This document shows, in pieces, positions 53,303-63,802 of a DNA stretch of 64,000 nucleotides. The position numbers were made by a program, and so were the translations under genes. The notes under the pieces are model-generated. The model saw only the letters and a list, made by a program, of their open reading frames with translations. It made no database searches and had not been told where the DNA came from. Every line of letters starts with the position of its first letter. The stretch's first letter is position 1. The DNA is taken from assembly GCF_032716425.1 (NCBI RefSeq), contig NZ_CP090420.1:186001-250000 (forward strand), written 5' to 3'. This DNA is from Pseudoalteromonas sp. N1230-9 (GTDB lineage: Bacteria; Pseudomonadota; Gammaproteobacteria; Enterobacterales; Alteromonadaceae).

Positions 53303-56005
53303 ATGTCAAAACAACATAGGCTGAGTAAACTTTCACTCGCAATTGGCCTGGGATTGTTTGTCCACACTAGTTATGTAAGTGCAGCTGAAGAACAACTCGA
53401 AAATAACGAAATTGAAGAAGTTGTTGCTGTGGGCACACGCCTTCAAGGTAGTGCTGCTGCGGTCGTTGAAGAACGAAAAAATCAAGCTTTTGTTGCGGAT
53501 ATTCTCGGTGCTGAACAACTTTCAAGAACGGGCGATAGTGATGCCGCATCAGCACTTCGTCGTGTTACTGGCCTAACACTCGTAGATGGTAAATTTATTT
53601 ATGTGCGTGGTTTAGGTGAGCGTTATTCCAGTGCTCGTTTAAACGGTGCATATGTCCCAAGCCCTGATTTAACTCGTAACGTACTACCATTAGATATATT
53701 CCCTGCGAGTATTATTGAAAGTATGGCTGTACAGAAGGCCTACTCACCAGATATGCCTGCTGCATTTGGTGGTGGTAACATAGATATTCGTACTAAATCT
53801 ATTCCAACAGAATTTACTGCGGGCGTTGAGCTTGGAGTAGGGTATAACACTTCAGCAGATGATGGGTATACCTATTCAGGTTCAGATAGTGGCATACCAC
53901 AGGCGTTAAAAGACGCTATTGTGCGATACCATGGTAACTTCAGTGTCAGCAATATTGTTAACAGAGATCTATTAGTTGATAGTGAGCAAGGAACTCGTGC
54001 CGAGCAAGCGACAGCAATTAACAATCAATTACTAAAATCGTTGCCACGAAATTATGCGTTAGAAAAAGACTCTATTGATCCTGAATATGGTGTTAAAGCA
54101 CATTTAGGTAATAGCTTTGAGGAGTCTTATTTCGGTGGAAAAATTGGTTTTTTACTCTCGGGTGCGTATGCCAATGAATGGGATTCTAGAACACAGTTCT
54201 CATCTGTTATTACACAAGACCAAGAAGATTTAGAAAACTGTTCAACGACATTGAAAACCGCTGATGATGTGGCTTCGTCTTGTTACAATACATTAAAAGA
54301 CTCTACAGTTACTACTGAAAATGAGCGCTATAACTTAACAGGTAGTATTGGTTATTCGTATAAAACGCACAGTATTTCAGCACAGCATTTATACATTGTC
54401 GATAACGAAGATGAAACTGAAGTGTCAATTTCTCAAAGCCCTGCAGGCAGCTCTACATTTAGTATTGCAGGGAATGGCATTGCAAACCGTAATCATGAGT
54501 TTAATCTTGAACAAAGAGAGTTAAATGTTAGCCAATTTTTAGGTCAACATACTTTTCTTGATTACTGGGGGATTGGCTTTGATTGGCAATACACTCGTTC
54601 TGAAGCAACAACAGATATCCCAACTAATGCGGACTACAAATTCAGAGATCAATACGATAGTGAAGGAGACTACGCAGGTTCGACAATTACAGGTGATGAC
54701 AACCGTGTAATCATGTCTTATACAGACATGGAAGAGCATGTGACGTCATATGGTGGCAACTTTAACTTGCCACTTAGTTTTGATGCTCTGGATATTGAAT
54801 TTAAGCTTGGTTATGACTTCTCTGATAGAGCCCGTGTTTATAACACGTCAAGCTTTACCATTAATAACAGCTCAGGTTCGCCTATATCGATTAACGACGG
54901 TACAAATGATCCGCTTGCAAACAGTGGCTACTTATCTGACGAATTTATTGATAATAATGGCGTCTTAGTTGACTTTAATGAACCTACGGCACCTGATGCC
55001 GATGATTATATCGCTGCACAAAAAATAGATGCAGGCTACGCCTCATTTGATGTTATTTATGAACAGTGGTTACGTATAAGTGGTGGTGTTCGTTATGAGC
55101 AGTTCCGACAAACATCGGTTGGTACGTCAAGTTTAATCTTTGATGGTGACGATCTGCAAAATATTTGGTCTCCAGAGAATATTGAAGATGGTACTATTAT
55201 TGAAGATGATTGGTATCCTGCACTGTCATTAACTTACCTCGGTGGTGAAAATTATCAAATTCGTGCAGGTTATGGTGAAACGGTCGTACGTCCTGATTTT
55301 CGTGAAGTTGTACCTGTCACTTACTTTGACCCACTCACTGATATTCGTACTTTTGGGCGTGTAGGACTTAAAAGCAGCCCAATTAAGAACTATGACTTAC
55401 GTTATGAATATTACGGTGAGGCGGGTAATTCATTTAGTGTGGCTGCATTCTATAAAGATATCCAAGCACCAATCGAAACTGTATTAAGAGTTGGTGATGA
55501 TGACTACTCGGCTAGCTTTGTAAACGGCGAAACAGCAGAAGTATACGGTGTAGAAGCTGAGTGGTTACAAGATCTTACAATGGTAACTGAAGGTCTATTT
55601 ACCAGCGGTAATATCACACTGAGTGACTCAGAAGCGACGATAGATCCTGCATTTGCTGGCAACTTAACGAATCCTAAAAAGCGTATGACAGGTCACTCAC
55701 AATACGTTGTTAATATGCAGCTTAACTATGATTCGCCTGATGGTATTCATAGTGCTTCGCTAGTGTACAACGTATTTGGTGAGCGCATACTTGCTGCAGG
55801 CGTTGCAGGACGTGATGATGCTTATGAGCAACCCTTTAATTCATTGGACTTAGTTTATACTTGGTATCCTGATTTTAATTCTAAAGTTAAATTCAAAGTG
55901 CAAAACTTACTCAATGAGGATAAAGAAGTGACTCAGTCAGATATTATTGTGCGTTCTCGTGATGAAGGCACAGAGCTAAGTATCAGTTATTCTTACGAGT
56001 TTTAA
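53303..56005 (+). CDS. TonB-dependent receptor, partner of the beta-helix lipoprotein
   Basis: 900 residues: signal peptide (cleavage near VSA-AEE), a TonB box-like EEVVAVGTRLQ and a plug with ALRRVTGLTLVDGKFIYVRGLGERYSSARLNGA and PAAFGGGNIDIRTKS, then a barrel ending ELSISYSYEF. ATG with AGGAT 9 bases upstream. Together with the lipoprotein and the TonB2 operon upstream it forms a complete outer-membrane import unit. The preceding PhoB-like repeats suggest a phosphorus-containing substrate. Confidence 0.92.
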   Translation: MSKQHRLSKLSLAIGLGLFVHTSYVSAAEEQLENNEIEEVVAVGTRLQGSAAAVVEERKNQAFVADILGAEQLSRTGDSDAASALRRVTGLTLVDGKFIYVRGLGERYSSARLNGAYVPSPDLTRNVLPLDIFPASIIESMAVQKAYSPDMPAAFGGGNIDIRTKSIPTEFTAGVELGVGYNTSADDGYTYSGSDSGIPQALKDAIVRYHGNFSVSNIVNRDLLVDSEQGTRAEQATAINNQLLKSLPRNYALEKDSIDPEYGVKAHLGNSFEESYFGGKIGFLLSGAYANEWDSRTQFSSVITQDQEDLENCSTTLKTADDVASSCYNTLKDSTVTTENERYNLTGSIGYSYKTHSISAQHLYIVDNEDETEVSISQSPAGSSTFSIAGNGIANRNHEFNLEQRELNVSQFLGQHTFLDYWGIGFDWQYTRSEATTDIPTNADYKFRDQYDSEGDYAGSTITGDDNRVIMSYTDMEEHVTSYGGNFNLPLSFDALDIEFKLGYDFSDRARVYNTSSFTINNSSGSPISINDGTNDPLANSGYLSDEFIDNNGVLVDFNEPTAPDADDYIAAQKIDAGYASFDVIYEQWLRISGGVRYEQFRQTSVGTSSLIFDGDDLQNIWSPENIEDGTIIEDDWYPALSLTYLGGENYQIRAGYGETVVRPDFREVVPVTYFDPLTDIRTFGRVGLKSSPIKNYDLRYEYYGEAGNSFSVAAFYKDIQAPIETVLRVGDDDYSASFVNGETAEVYGVEAEWLQDLTMVTEGLFTSGNITLSDSEATIDPAFAGNLTNPKKRMTGHSQYVVNMQLNYDSPDGIHSASLVYNVFGERILAAGVAGRDDAYEQPFNSLDLVYTWYPDFNSKVKFKVQNLLNEDKEVTQSDIIVRSRDEGTELSISYSYEF

Positions 56006-56289
56006 CTTACTCTAGCCAAGGAAGGATATAATAATAAATCCTAACATTGATTTAGCCCTGCAATAGCAGGGCTTTTTTATTTTTGTCGAGGGATTTATGT
56101 AGCAACTATTTAAGCTAACTAGCAAAGTTAGCGACATCACTTTTGTAAAATCATTTTCATGACAGTGATTCTATTATTGAGACGTTTTTAATAAGCTTAG
56201 GATTTAAAAGGCAGGTAAAAATTAGTGGCTAGATTGCTAATACAATTACAGGATAAGAACCCAGAAAGCACTGGGTTCTTTTCTAAATT
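56006..56289. other. Intergenic region holding two hairpins
   Basis: Contains the TBDR terminator (56054-56078) and a second hairpin AAGAACCCAG / CTGGGTTCTT (56255-56280) that probably ends the minus-strand gene. A single ATGACAG at 56159 resembles a PhoB half-site but faces no start codon. Nothing else seen. Confidence 0.5.
56054..56078 (+). terminator. Terminator of the TBDR
   Basis: AGCCCTGC / GCAGGGCT stem around AATA with TTTTTT. Confidence 0.93.
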
Positions 56290-56697
56290 CTAATTACCAC
56301 ATTTTATGCTTGCATAGAGTGGGTAACACTGGTTTTTGCTCCCCGTGCTTTTTGAAACCCATGCGCTATCATACCAGTCGTATTCTGCATAAGAAGATTC
56401 ATCTTCGCCGCATTTTACGCTACTTCCTGTTACTTCCTCTTTATGGCCTTGTTCTTTGCAAAATTGGTTGCCAGATAATGAGCCTACGAAAAAGTTTCTA
56501 TAACTGTTATTTACTTTAACTACTGGGTTTAGGTAAGTTGCAGTAGATAGGCTTGTTGCAGAACCCGCAACTTGCTCGACACTGGTTGTAGAGCGTGTGA
56601 AAGATGTATTCGTCTCCACATCAATTTCGTTAGTGTTTGCAGAGACTCCACAAGATAGCAAAGCCGCAATTAGACCAGAAAAGTATAGGTTTTTCAT
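56290..56697 (-). CDS. Small exported protein of unknown function
   Basis: 135 residues: a signal peptide with cleavage near VSA-NT, a Thr/Ser-rich N-terminal half and a C-terminal half with four Cys after the signal peptide (FCKEQGH, VKCGED, QCYPLY, IKCGN), probably two disulphides. AAGGA ribosome site. No family recognised. Monocistronic and convergent with the TBDR. Confidence 0.7.
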   Translation of the reverse strand: MKNLYFSGLIAALLSCGVSANTNEIDVETNTSFTRSTTSVEQVAGSATSLSTATYLNPVVKVNNSYRNFFVGSLSGNQFCKEQGHKEEVTGSSVKCGEDESSYAEYDWYDSAWVSKSTGSKNQCYPLYASIKCGN

Positions 56698-57049
56698 TTA
56701 TTTGATTCCTTTTTAAAAATAAAAAATACACAGTACTTCCTACTACAAAGTGCGAAATGATTATGAATCTTGTTTATGGCATTTGTATTAATTGCATTAA
56801 GAAATCAGCTCAGTTTTTACATCATAAGTGACTAGAGTTCGCTAGAACTAGAAAAAGTATGAGCAACAAATTGGGTATTTGAGATGAGATTACTAAGCCA
56901 AGATGAAAAAATTTTATATTCTATGACTAGCACTAGTTTTGCTTGGGCCGCAATGCTAGATTACCTCTGTAAAAATTAAATTCTCACGCAATGGACTTTA
57001 ATTTTTAACAGTTTAGGTAATTTGAATGAATCAAACAGTGGAACAAACA
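56698..57049. other. Intergenic region before asd, with a possible 31-residue ORF
   Basis: AT-rich. A 31-codon ORF starts at ATG 56884 (MRLLSQDEKILYSM...) and stops at 56979; a weak GGG lies upstream and there is no homology that I recognise. No lysine riboswitch pattern was recognised before asd. Confidence 0.3.
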
Positions 57050-58162
57050 ATGAAAAAAGTAGGATTAGTCGGTTGGCGGGGCATGGTTGGCTCTGTGTTA
57101 TTAGAGCGTATGCAGCAAGAAAATGATTTTTCTAAGATCGACACGACTTTTTTCACCACCTCACAAACCGGTCAATTAGGCCCTGATATTGCGGGTCCTG
57201 CTAAGCCTCTTTTAGATGCGAATGATATTGCTGAGCTTGCGAAGATGGATATTATTGTGACTTGCCAAGGCGGTGATTATACCAAAGCCGTTTACCCGCA
57301 GTTACGCGAATCAGGTTGGCAAGGTTACTGGATTGACGCTGCATCTGCACTGCGTATGAGTGACGATAGCATTATTGTTCTTGATCCAGTTAATAAAGAC
57401 GTTATAGATCAAGGCTTAGAGCAGGGGGTTAAAACCTATGTTGGCGGCAACTGTACTGTATCGTTAATGTTGTTAGCGCTAGGTGGTTTATTTGAGCAAG
57501 ACTTGATTGAATGGGTTAGCCCTATGACGTATCAAGCGGCTTCTGGTGCTGGTGCCCGCAATATGAAAGAGTTAATCGCACAAATGGGTGCAATTCACGA
57601 AACGGTTGCTGACAAACTTGCTGATCCTAACGCGGCAATTCTTGAAATTGATAAATTAGTCACTGAAAAAATCGCCTCAAGTGATTTACCACAAGACCAA
57701 TTTGGTGTGCCTTTAGCAGGTAGTCTTATCCCTTGGATTGATGTACCAATGCCAAGCGGTCAGAGTAAAGAAGAGTGGAAAGCACAAGTTGAAGCAAACA
57801 AGATTTTAGGTAGTAGCCAGCAACCTATCCCTGTTGATGGTTTATGTGTTCGCATTGGTGCTATGCGTTGTCACTCACAAGCAATGACGATTAAACTACG
57901 CAAAGATATCAGCGTGGAGAAAGTGGAAGAGATTCTGGCTTCTCACAATGAATGGGTCAAAGTTATTCCAAACGACCGCGACATTACGGCTACAGACCTA
58001 ACCCCTGTAAAAGTAACGGGCACCTTGTCTATTCCGGTAGGCCGTATTCGTAAATTGGCCATGGGCCCAGAATACATCAGTGCATTTACAGTGGGTGATC
58101 AACTTTTATGGGGCGCTGCTGAACCTCTTCGTCGTATGTTACGCATAATTGTTGATGGCTAA
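57050..58162 (+). CDS. asd: Aspartate-semialdehyde dehydrogenase
   Basis: 370 residues from ATG 57050 ([15 protein letters not shown]), the start aligning with E. coli Asd; an upstream ATG at 57026 adds 8 residues and is also possible. With this start the catalytic Cys in GGNCTVSLM is Cys135, the E. coli number. NADP-binding [23 protein letters not shown] and [11 protein letters not shown] (with the active-site His) are intact. It reduces aspartyl phosphate to aspartate semialdehyde for lysine, threonine, methionine and diaminopimelate synthesis. Confidence 0.96.
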   Translation: MKKVGLVGWRGMVGSVLLERMQQENDFSKIDTTFFTTSQTGQLGPDIAGPAKPLLDANDIAELAKMDIIVTCQGGDYTKAVYPQLRESGWQGYWIDAASALRMSDDSIIVLDPVNKDVIDQGLEQGVKTYVGGNCTVSLMLLALGGLFEQDLIEWVSPMTYQAASGAGARNMKELIAQMGAIHETVADKLADPNAAILEIDKLVTEKIASSDLPQDQFGVPLAGSLIPWIDVPMPSGQSKEEWKAQVEANKILGSSQQPIPVDGLCVRIGAMRCHSQAMTIKLRKDISVEKVEEILASHNEWVKVIPNDRDITATDLTPVKVTGTLSIPVGRIRKLAMGPEYISAFTVGDQLLWGAAEPLRRMLRIIVDG

Positions 58163-58170
58163 ATAAGGCT

Positions 58171-58201
58171 ATGTTTGAGCAATAAAGCCTTGCTCAAACA
58201 T
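58171..58201 (+). terminator. Hairpin after asd
   Basis: TGTTTGAGCAA / TTGCTCAAACA stem 9 bases past the stop, followed by a T/C/A-rich stretch rather than a pure T-run. Confidence 0.7.
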
Positions 58202-58232
58202 TCTATTCTATAGAGGCTCTTTTACAGAGCCT

Positions 58233-59033
58233 TCATATCGCAGTTTTACAGACCTTGTGTTTATTTTTGTTCAATGGGCAAATAGTACACATTTGTGTGT
58301 TAGGTAATTTATGCCGTAAACAACACATAATACGCGGGTAGTCACTATTTTTAAGTCTAATTTTGCGCCATAAAGGGTGTGGCAAAGTAGCGTCTTTAGC
58401 GAGTAATAATGTGTCTTTACTAAATAACTGGTTTAGTAAATTAAGTTTAAATTCTTGAGCTAACGACATTTCTGATAAATACCAATAAAAACAGTACGCA
58501 ACATGACTATAAAATAACTTTTCTGACACCGGCGACAGGGTACTTAGTTGTTTTATAATAGGCGTTATCAGCTTAACAAGTAACCGCTCTAGCAATGTGA
58601 TAGCTAACTCAGTCGGTCTTTGAATTTGATCTTCTCTAAGCACTAAATAGAAACATTCTACTCGCCCCGTTTGATGATAAGTCCAATGCCAGTTTTTAAG
58701 GTTCATTGCAGCATGTAATACACTCGTCTGGCTTCTTAATGCGTATTCTAATAGTGGCGGAAGTAAAAAGCCGAAAAACCATTGGCTCCACATAGAATGT
58801 AATGCATTAAGATCGATTGCTTCTTGCTGTTGTTGATAGCTCTTAGAAAAAGTCATAAGCGCTTTGGTATAATGTGGTTTATTTAATCGTTGTGATAATG
58901 GTTGGCAGTTTTCAGGGAGAGGTTGATGTGGCTTAATAATTTTAAAATGCTGACTATAAAATGGAGCTTGTCGCTCCAGTAAAGAGTTTAGCTCAGTGGT
59001 ATCGTGTAACGCCATGTATGTTTGTACTTTCAT
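58233..59033 (-). CDS. FhuF-like siderophore-iron reductase
   Basis: 266 residues with the C-terminal [2Fe-2S] motif CC-x10-C-x2-C (MCCLRHKLPNTQMCTICPL), diagnostic of FhuF. An upstream ferric-reductase domain has HSMWSQWFFGFLLPPLLEY. It reduces iron in imported hydroxamate siderophores in the cytoplasm and is last in the siderophore cluster, the position of putB in Shewanella. Confidence 0.9.
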   Translation of the reverse strand: MKVQTYMALHDTTELNSLLERQAPFYSQHFKIIKPHQPLPENCQPLSQRLNKPHYTKALMTFSKSYQQQQEAIDLNALHSMWSQWFFGFLLPPLLEYALRSQTSVLHAAMNLKNWHWTYHQTGRVECFYLVLREDQIQRPTELAITLLERLLVKLITPIIKQLSTLSPVSEKLFYSHVAYCFYWYLSEMSLAQEFKLNLLNQLFSKDTLLLAKDATLPHPLWRKIRLKNSDYPRIMCCLRHKLPNTQMCTICPLNKNKHKVCKTAI

Positions 59034-59080
59034 TGTGCTGGGGTGGAAGTTTCTTCATAAAATTGCGTCTTTAAAGTGTA

Positions 59081-59113
59081 TATTATGCCGCCTCATACAG
59101 AGGCGGCATAATA
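59081..59113 (-). terminator. Hairpin between the siderophore receptor and the reductase
   Basis: TATTATGCCGCCT / AGGCGGCATAATA, a perfect 13-bp stem with a 7-base loop. No T-run follows, so it may slow rather than stop transcription into the reductase gene, or protect the upstream mRNA end. Confidence 0.6.
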
Positions 59114-59138
59114 GCAATTCGCAATAATGTCGAGTTAC

Positions 59139-61286
59139 TTAGAAACTATATTGAGCAGTGATGCTAAAGTTTCGTGGTGCGCCATATTGAAACTGGTTAT
59201 AAAAGCCTAATTGGCTGTAATAACGTTTATCGAATGCGTTGTCTAAATTAGCGCGCAATGTTAGTTGATCGTTTACATTGTATCTTGCCATTAATCGAAC
59301 AAGCCCATAACTTTGCTGGCTAACCTCCACTGAGCTTCTATCTGGCTTAGTGACATCTCTGCGGATCTCACTTTGCCAATTAACACCAGCACCCAGTTGT
59401 AAGCCATTTACCCAGTTATCCAATTCATAGGTAGTAAAGAGCTTTACTTGATGTTTTGGGCTGGTGGTCGTTATTTTTTCACCATCAGGGTCTTCTGTTT
59501 CAAATTGACTATAACCAAAATAGACATTCCATTGTTCATTGATTGAACCATTGGCTTCAAATTCGAACCCCTGCGTTTTAGTGCCATCAATACCGCGGTA
59601 TATAGGAACCGTTGTTCCTGGTAAGGTTTCTCCCGTTGCTTCACCAACATTATCTTGACGGATCTCAAACACCGAAAGTGAGGTGTCTAATGCTTCTTCA
59701 AATAGGCTGGCTTTTATACCTGCTTCATAGTTTTTTCCTTTAACAGGATCGAGGTAACTGCCATCAGCTTGCACTCTACTTTGTGGTGTAAAAATATCTG
59801 TGTAGTTGGCATACAGTGATACATTTTTCCCAATAGCATAGGTGGCGCCGACATAGCTGGTAAATTCATTATCAACTTCGTAATCATGAACGGTGCCAAA
59901 ATTGTCTTGGTCAGTTTCCCAATTATCAATACGCCCACCTATTACCATTGAAAGTGCGTCGGTTAACTCAATATCAGAGGCAAGGTATATTGCTTGTTGT
60001 TTTGTTTCCCCCCATGAACCATACAGAACTTCATCGCTCCATGTAGGGGTCGGATATGTAAAATCTTCATCTCTAAAGTCACCTAAAGGTGGAGCCTCAT
60101 CTAAAGAGCCATAATATGGATTGGCAAACTCTTGCTTCTGTTGATTTGCACCAATTAGAATTTGTTGTGAGCGGTCAAAGAGGGTAAAGCGGCCCGTTAA
60201 TTTTAAGTCGAATGTATGTTGGGTTCGATTACCATCAATAAATGCCAGTGAGCCAGGTATCATCCCTTCGTTGGTTATTGGGTCTGGGTGACCTGTAGCC
60301 CATAACACATCATATTCTAAATCGTTATCGCCATAGATGTAACTTGCTTTGAGTTGCCAGTCATCACTAAAGTTATGCTCAATCGTGGCAAAGCTATTCA
60401 ATGCTTTGGTTTTGGATGACGCCCAGCGTGGAGCTGTTGACGTATGGTGGCTGTAGTTAGTTCTATTGCCTTGGTTGTCGAATAACGGTAATCCGCCAGA
60501 CATTGAGCCTTCAGGTTTGGTGTGTTGATAGTCAGCACCTAACGTCAGCAATGTATTACGACCTATATCTGCTTCGATAATACCGTAAAGAGTTTGTCGT
60601 TGCTGCTCGTAACGATGCTGATAGCTTTCACGATCTTGATACGCTACGACGACTCGACCTCGAACACTTGCGTCTTGATTTAAGCCTCCCGATAAATCAA
60701 CAATACCGCGTAACTGTTGCCATGAACCTGTACTTAAGCTTACGCTTGCTTGAAACTCTTCTGTCGGACGCTTACGAACTAAATTAATCGCAGCCGATGG
60801 GCTACCCGCCCCGAGCATCAAACCTGTTGCACCGCGAACAACTTCTATGCGCTGATAAATTGCGCTATCCATTAAGTTGTCACCATAATTAAAGCGTGTA
60901 TCGTAGGTTGTTGCAACGCCGTCATACAAAATGCTGCTTACGCCAATACCGCGGGCACTGATTGAGTAGCGGTCGTTGTCAGAAGGACGGGTATTAATCC
61001 CTGTTACGCTGTTCATCACTTCAATAACTGAATTTAGTTGTTGATCTTTTATCGCTTGCTCAGTCACGACTGTGGTTGATTGTGGTGTTTCTAGAAATGA
61101 TAATTCTAAACCCGTTGCGGTACTCATTTGCTCGACTTTATAGCCTTGAGCATTGCTTTGTTCACCAACGACTGTGAGTACTTCCATATCGTGATGCTTT
61201 TTTTGCTCAGCCTGTAAAGAGTGGCTAAATATCGCTAAACAAGAAAGTGCGACAGGCGTGAGTTTAAAGTAGTTAGTCTTTTTCAT
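59139..61286 (-). CDS. TonB-dependent siderophore receptor of the hydroxamate cluster (PutA-like)
   Basis: 715 residues: signal peptide (cleavage near LQA-EQ), TonB box-like MEVLTVVGEQ, a plug with ETPQSTTVVTEQAIKDQQLNSVIEVM and ISARGIGVSSILYDG, and a barrel ending SITAQYSF, matching the TonB-siderophore class. It lies 45 bases downstream of the NIS synthetase gene and imports the ferric siderophore made by this cluster. Iron control is expected, but the operon promoter lies outside the window. Confidence 0.93.
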   Translation of the reverse strand: MKKTNYFKLTPVALSCLAIFSHSLQAEQKKHHDMEVLTVVGEQSNAQGYKVEQMSTATGLELSFLETPQSTTVVTEQAIKDQQLNSVIEVMNSVTGINTRPSDNDRYSISARGIGVSSILYDGVATTYDTRFNYGDNLMDSAIYQRIEVVRGATGLMLGAGSPSAAINLVRKRPTEEFQASVSLSTGSWQQLRGIVDLSGGLNQDASVRGRVVVAYQDRESYQHRYEQQRQTLYGIIEADIGRNTLLTLGADYQHTKPEGSMSGGLPLFDNQGNRTNYSHHTSTAPRWASSKTKALNSFATIEHNFSDDWQLKASYIYGDNDLEYDVLWATGHPDPITNEGMIPGSLAFIDGNRTQHTFDLKLTGRFTLFDRSQQILIGANQQKQEFANPYYGSLDEAPPLGDFRDEDFTYPTPTWSDEVLYGSWGETKQQAIYLASDIELTDALSMVIGGRIDNWETDQDNFGTVHDYEVDNEFTSYVGATYAIGKNVSLYANYTDIFTPQSRVQADGSYLDPVKGKNYEAGIKASLFEEALDTSLSVFEIRQDNVGEATGETLPGTTVPIYRGIDGTKTQGFEFEANGSINEQWNVYFGYSQFETEDPDGEKITTTSPKHQVKLFTTYELDNWVNGLQLGAGVNWQSEIRRDVTKPDRSSVEVSQQSYGLVRLMARYNVNDQLTLRANLDNAFDKRYYSQLGFYNQFQYGAPRNFSITAQYSF

Positions 61287-61331
61287 TTTTATCCGTAGTC
61301 CTATTACGTCTATAAATAGTGAGGCCTATGC

Positions 61332-63194
61332 TTAGGCCATTGTTGTGTCATGTTGAAAGTCATGGCGAGTGGCAAAATCATGCAGTGGGTTTTTGATATC
61401 CCCAGCAAAACGGAGATTTTTCTCTCTATCTTCAAGGTCAATCATCTGCTGATTATTATTCAATTGAATGCGGTTTAAGCAGGTACGCGTAAAGCGAGCC
61501 TTAAATAAGTTGTAACGTGTGTATTTTTCGGAAAATTGCGGGTTTTCATGCTGATACTGATAAACTTTATCAGCGACTAATTGCCAAAAATCATGTTCAG
61601 TTAAACAATTTTGCGCATCAAGCTGAGGTGCGATAAAGCGGAAGATACAGTCGAAAATATCTAGCAGTATATAGTTTAACTTCATGTCCTCTTCTAGGCT
61701 CACCGCTAAGTCAGCGACATGACCTGGTAAAGGCGAATTGCCGTTTAGAATCGCGACTTCTTCGCCAATATCTTTCATTAAAATAGTTACTGGTTGGTGT
61801 TCTTCTAAAACAAGGATTAGGTTTTCACCGTGGGGCATAAACACTAAATCATACGCAAAGAACGCATGTAATAGAGGTTGTAAATAAAGATCCAGCAATT
61901 TGCTTACCCACTCAGTTGCTGTGAGTTGAGAGGTATTAATGAGTTCAACAAGCAAGCTCTTTTGTTGGCTGTCTTGATGTAGCAAGGCAGCTAATGTCAA
62001 AAGCTGTTGGTTTTCTTTAACTAACGGTTCTCCTTGAAACGTTAAACTGAAAGGGCTTTCTCGCCAAAGTGCACTGAGCATTTTTTTATAAGGCGTGTCT
62101 TTTTCTAAAGCTTGCTCGTAATATTTATGGTGATAACCAATTGCGACGGTTTCTCTTAAAACGACAAAGCGTTTTTTAGCAAAGTATGGGTCGCTGTTCA
62201 CAAGCTCAGCAACAAAGGTGTTTATTTCGGGCGTTCGGCTCATATAATAAGGAGATAAACCGCGCATAAAGCCCATGTTCAATATAGACAACGCGGTTTT
62301 CACATAGCAACGCTTGTTGTTATTTAAGTTGAAGAATGTGCGAATCGACTGTTGTACCTGATAGTCATCTTCACTGTGACCAAGATAAACAAGTTGCTTA
62401 CGAGCAAGATCAGCAGCAAAAATTCGGCTAATTTTTTCGCGCCACTGCCAAGGATGCACAGGCATAAAGTAATAGTCTTCAGCTTTTTTACCATGCTCAG
62501 CAATTATGTTATTAAATGCTGCAATTTGCTGGTTGCCTAATTCGCTTTCAATAAAGCGCTCGTAATTAAGCTCCTCTATCATTGCTAGGCTTGTGTTTAC
62601 CCGCGCAACAGCTAACCAGACTAATTTCATTGCTTGACCACTTTCAGGTGTAAGCGCGTGGCAGTCATCCATATCAAAGCCAATACGACCATTGTTAGCA
62701 ACAAATACTGGGTGGCCTTCGGTCATGGCCGCTTCAATTTGTTGATAATCACAATGTACCAGCTCTGAAACGGGTTTATTTTGGTGAAGCAATTTAAATG
62801 CTTTACTGTATAAAGTGCTGGTGATTTCCTCTAAATAAGTTGGTAAGAGGCTATCGGTAATACCTAAACGATCTTTTAGGGAAATAATGAGCGTTACTGC
62901 ATCTAAATCTTGGTTAATGCCATCTAGTTTGCAGACGATTGATTCTGGCTGAATATGTAGGTGATCTAGTTGATAGTGACGAGCACTAAAGTCATAACTT
63001 AAAAGCCCTTGGTTGCTTTCTAATAATAACTGAAATTGCTGCACTGTTTGTTTTCTATCTTCTTTTGCTGCAATAGGGTTTATTAGTTTTTCATGACTAA
63101 ACTCACACAGTATTTTGGCGACTAAATGTTGATTAGCACCTTGCCATAAAGATTCAGATAAATGTTGAGGGAATGAATTTTTAATGATTTCCAT
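61332..63194 (-). CDS. IucA/IucC-family NIS siderophore synthetase (PubC/DesD-like)
   Basis: 620 residues. [58 protein letters not shown] and KDIGEEVAI cover the ATP- and substrate-binding motifs of NIS synthetases, and a FhuF-like C-terminal domain follows. With one acyltransferase and one monooxygenase, the set makes a macrocyclic or linear dihydroxamate such as putrebactin, bisucaberin or desferrioxamine by joining N-hydroxy-N-succinyl-diamine units. The ribosome site is GGAGAC; the gene begins 2 bases after the acyltransferase stop. Confidence 0.93.
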   Translation of the reverse strand: MEIIKNSFPQHLSESLWQGANQHLVAKILCEFSHEKLINPIAAKEDRKQTVQQFQLLLESNQGLLSYDFSARHYQLDHLHIQPESIVCKLDGINQDLDAVTLIISLKDRLGITDSLLPTYLEEITSTLYSKAFKLLHQNKPVSELVHCDYQQIEAAMTEGHPVFVANNGRIGFDMDDCHALTPESGQAMKLVWLAVARVNTSLAMIEELNYERFIESELGNQQIAAFNNIIAEHGKKAEDYYFMPVHPWQWREKISRIFAADLARKQLVYLGHSEDDYQVQQSIRTFFNLNNNKRCYVKTALSILNMGFMRGLSPYYMSRTPEINTFVAELVNSDPYFAKKRFVVLRETVAIGYHHKYYEQALEKDTPYKKMLSALWRESPFSLTFQGEPLVKENQQLLTLAALLHQDSQQKSLLVELINTSQLTATEWVSKLLDLYLQPLLHAFFAYDLVFMPHGENLILVLEEHQPVTILMKDIGEEVAILNGNSPLPGHVADLAVSLEEDMKLNYILLDIFDCIFRFIAPQLDAQNCLTEHDFWQLVADKVYQYQHENPQFSEKYTRYNLFKARFTRTCLNRIQLNNNQQMIDLEDREKNLRFAGDIKNPLHDFATRHDFQHDTTMA

Positions 63195-63196
63195 AA

Positions 63197-63802
63197 TTAG
63201 TCTCCTTGTGTTGTAGCTGCTTCAAAGCTTGCTAGATCAGCAAAACCTAGCCATGCATCTTTGTTTGTAAGGCGAACGATATGACTACTCTGAATGCCTA
63301 TTTTTTTATTTAGCTTATGTATTTTTTGATTGTTAATGTCAGGCTCAACAACCAATCGAGTAAAACCTAATTTAGATAAGATGAGTTTTGCTGTTGCTGT
63401 AATAGCACGTCGACTAAAACCACTTTGCGGGGTGATTACGGGGGCAAGTAAAAGGTGCATCCCACAATCACCAGACTGGTTTTCAAAATGTTTACCGATT
63501 TCGTCAAACTGCGGGTCATACAATTCAATAAAAAAAGCAGGAGTCGCATCTTGGTAAGCTATAAGTGCTAGTTTATGAGGTGCGGGAGCAAGTTCACTTT
63601 GGCGTTGCTCTGCATTCATATTTTGCATTCCCCAAAAGTGGGCATAATCTTGAGCAAGCCAGCTATTTAATAAGGAAAAGTGCTTCTGTGCTTGGTAAAT
63701 GTAAAAACGAAAGTCATCAATAACAAAGGCGTCTGTGTTTATTATTGCTTGGCACTGGCTAGCGAAGCTTTTACTGACCTCTGCGTGGTTACAACTGCTC
63801 AC
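63197..63802 (-). CDS. Siderophore N-acyltransferase (PubB/IucB/AlcB-like)
   Basis: 201 residues from GTG 63802, which overlaps the monooxygenase TGA (GTGA) and has AGGAGG upstream. GNAT-like siderophore acyltransferase: [40 protein letters not shown] and [21 protein letters not shown] match the AlcB family. It acylates the N-hydroxy-diamine with succinyl- or acetyl-CoA before synthetase action. Confidence 0.92.
   Translation of the reverse strand: MSSCNHAEVSKSFASQCQAIINTDAFVIDDFRFYIYQAQKHFSLLNSWLAQDYAHFWGMQNMNAEQRQSELAPAPHKLALIAYQDATPAFFIELYDPQFDEIGKHFENQSGDCGMHLLLAPVITPQSGFSRRAITATAKLILSKLGFTRLVVEPDINNQKIHKLNKKIGIQSSHIVRLTNKDAWLGFADLASFEAATTQGD

Noticed and set aside
56155..56170. PhoB half-site-like ATGACAG
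   Set aside because: Isolated, without in-phase neighbours of good quality, and not in front of any start codon.
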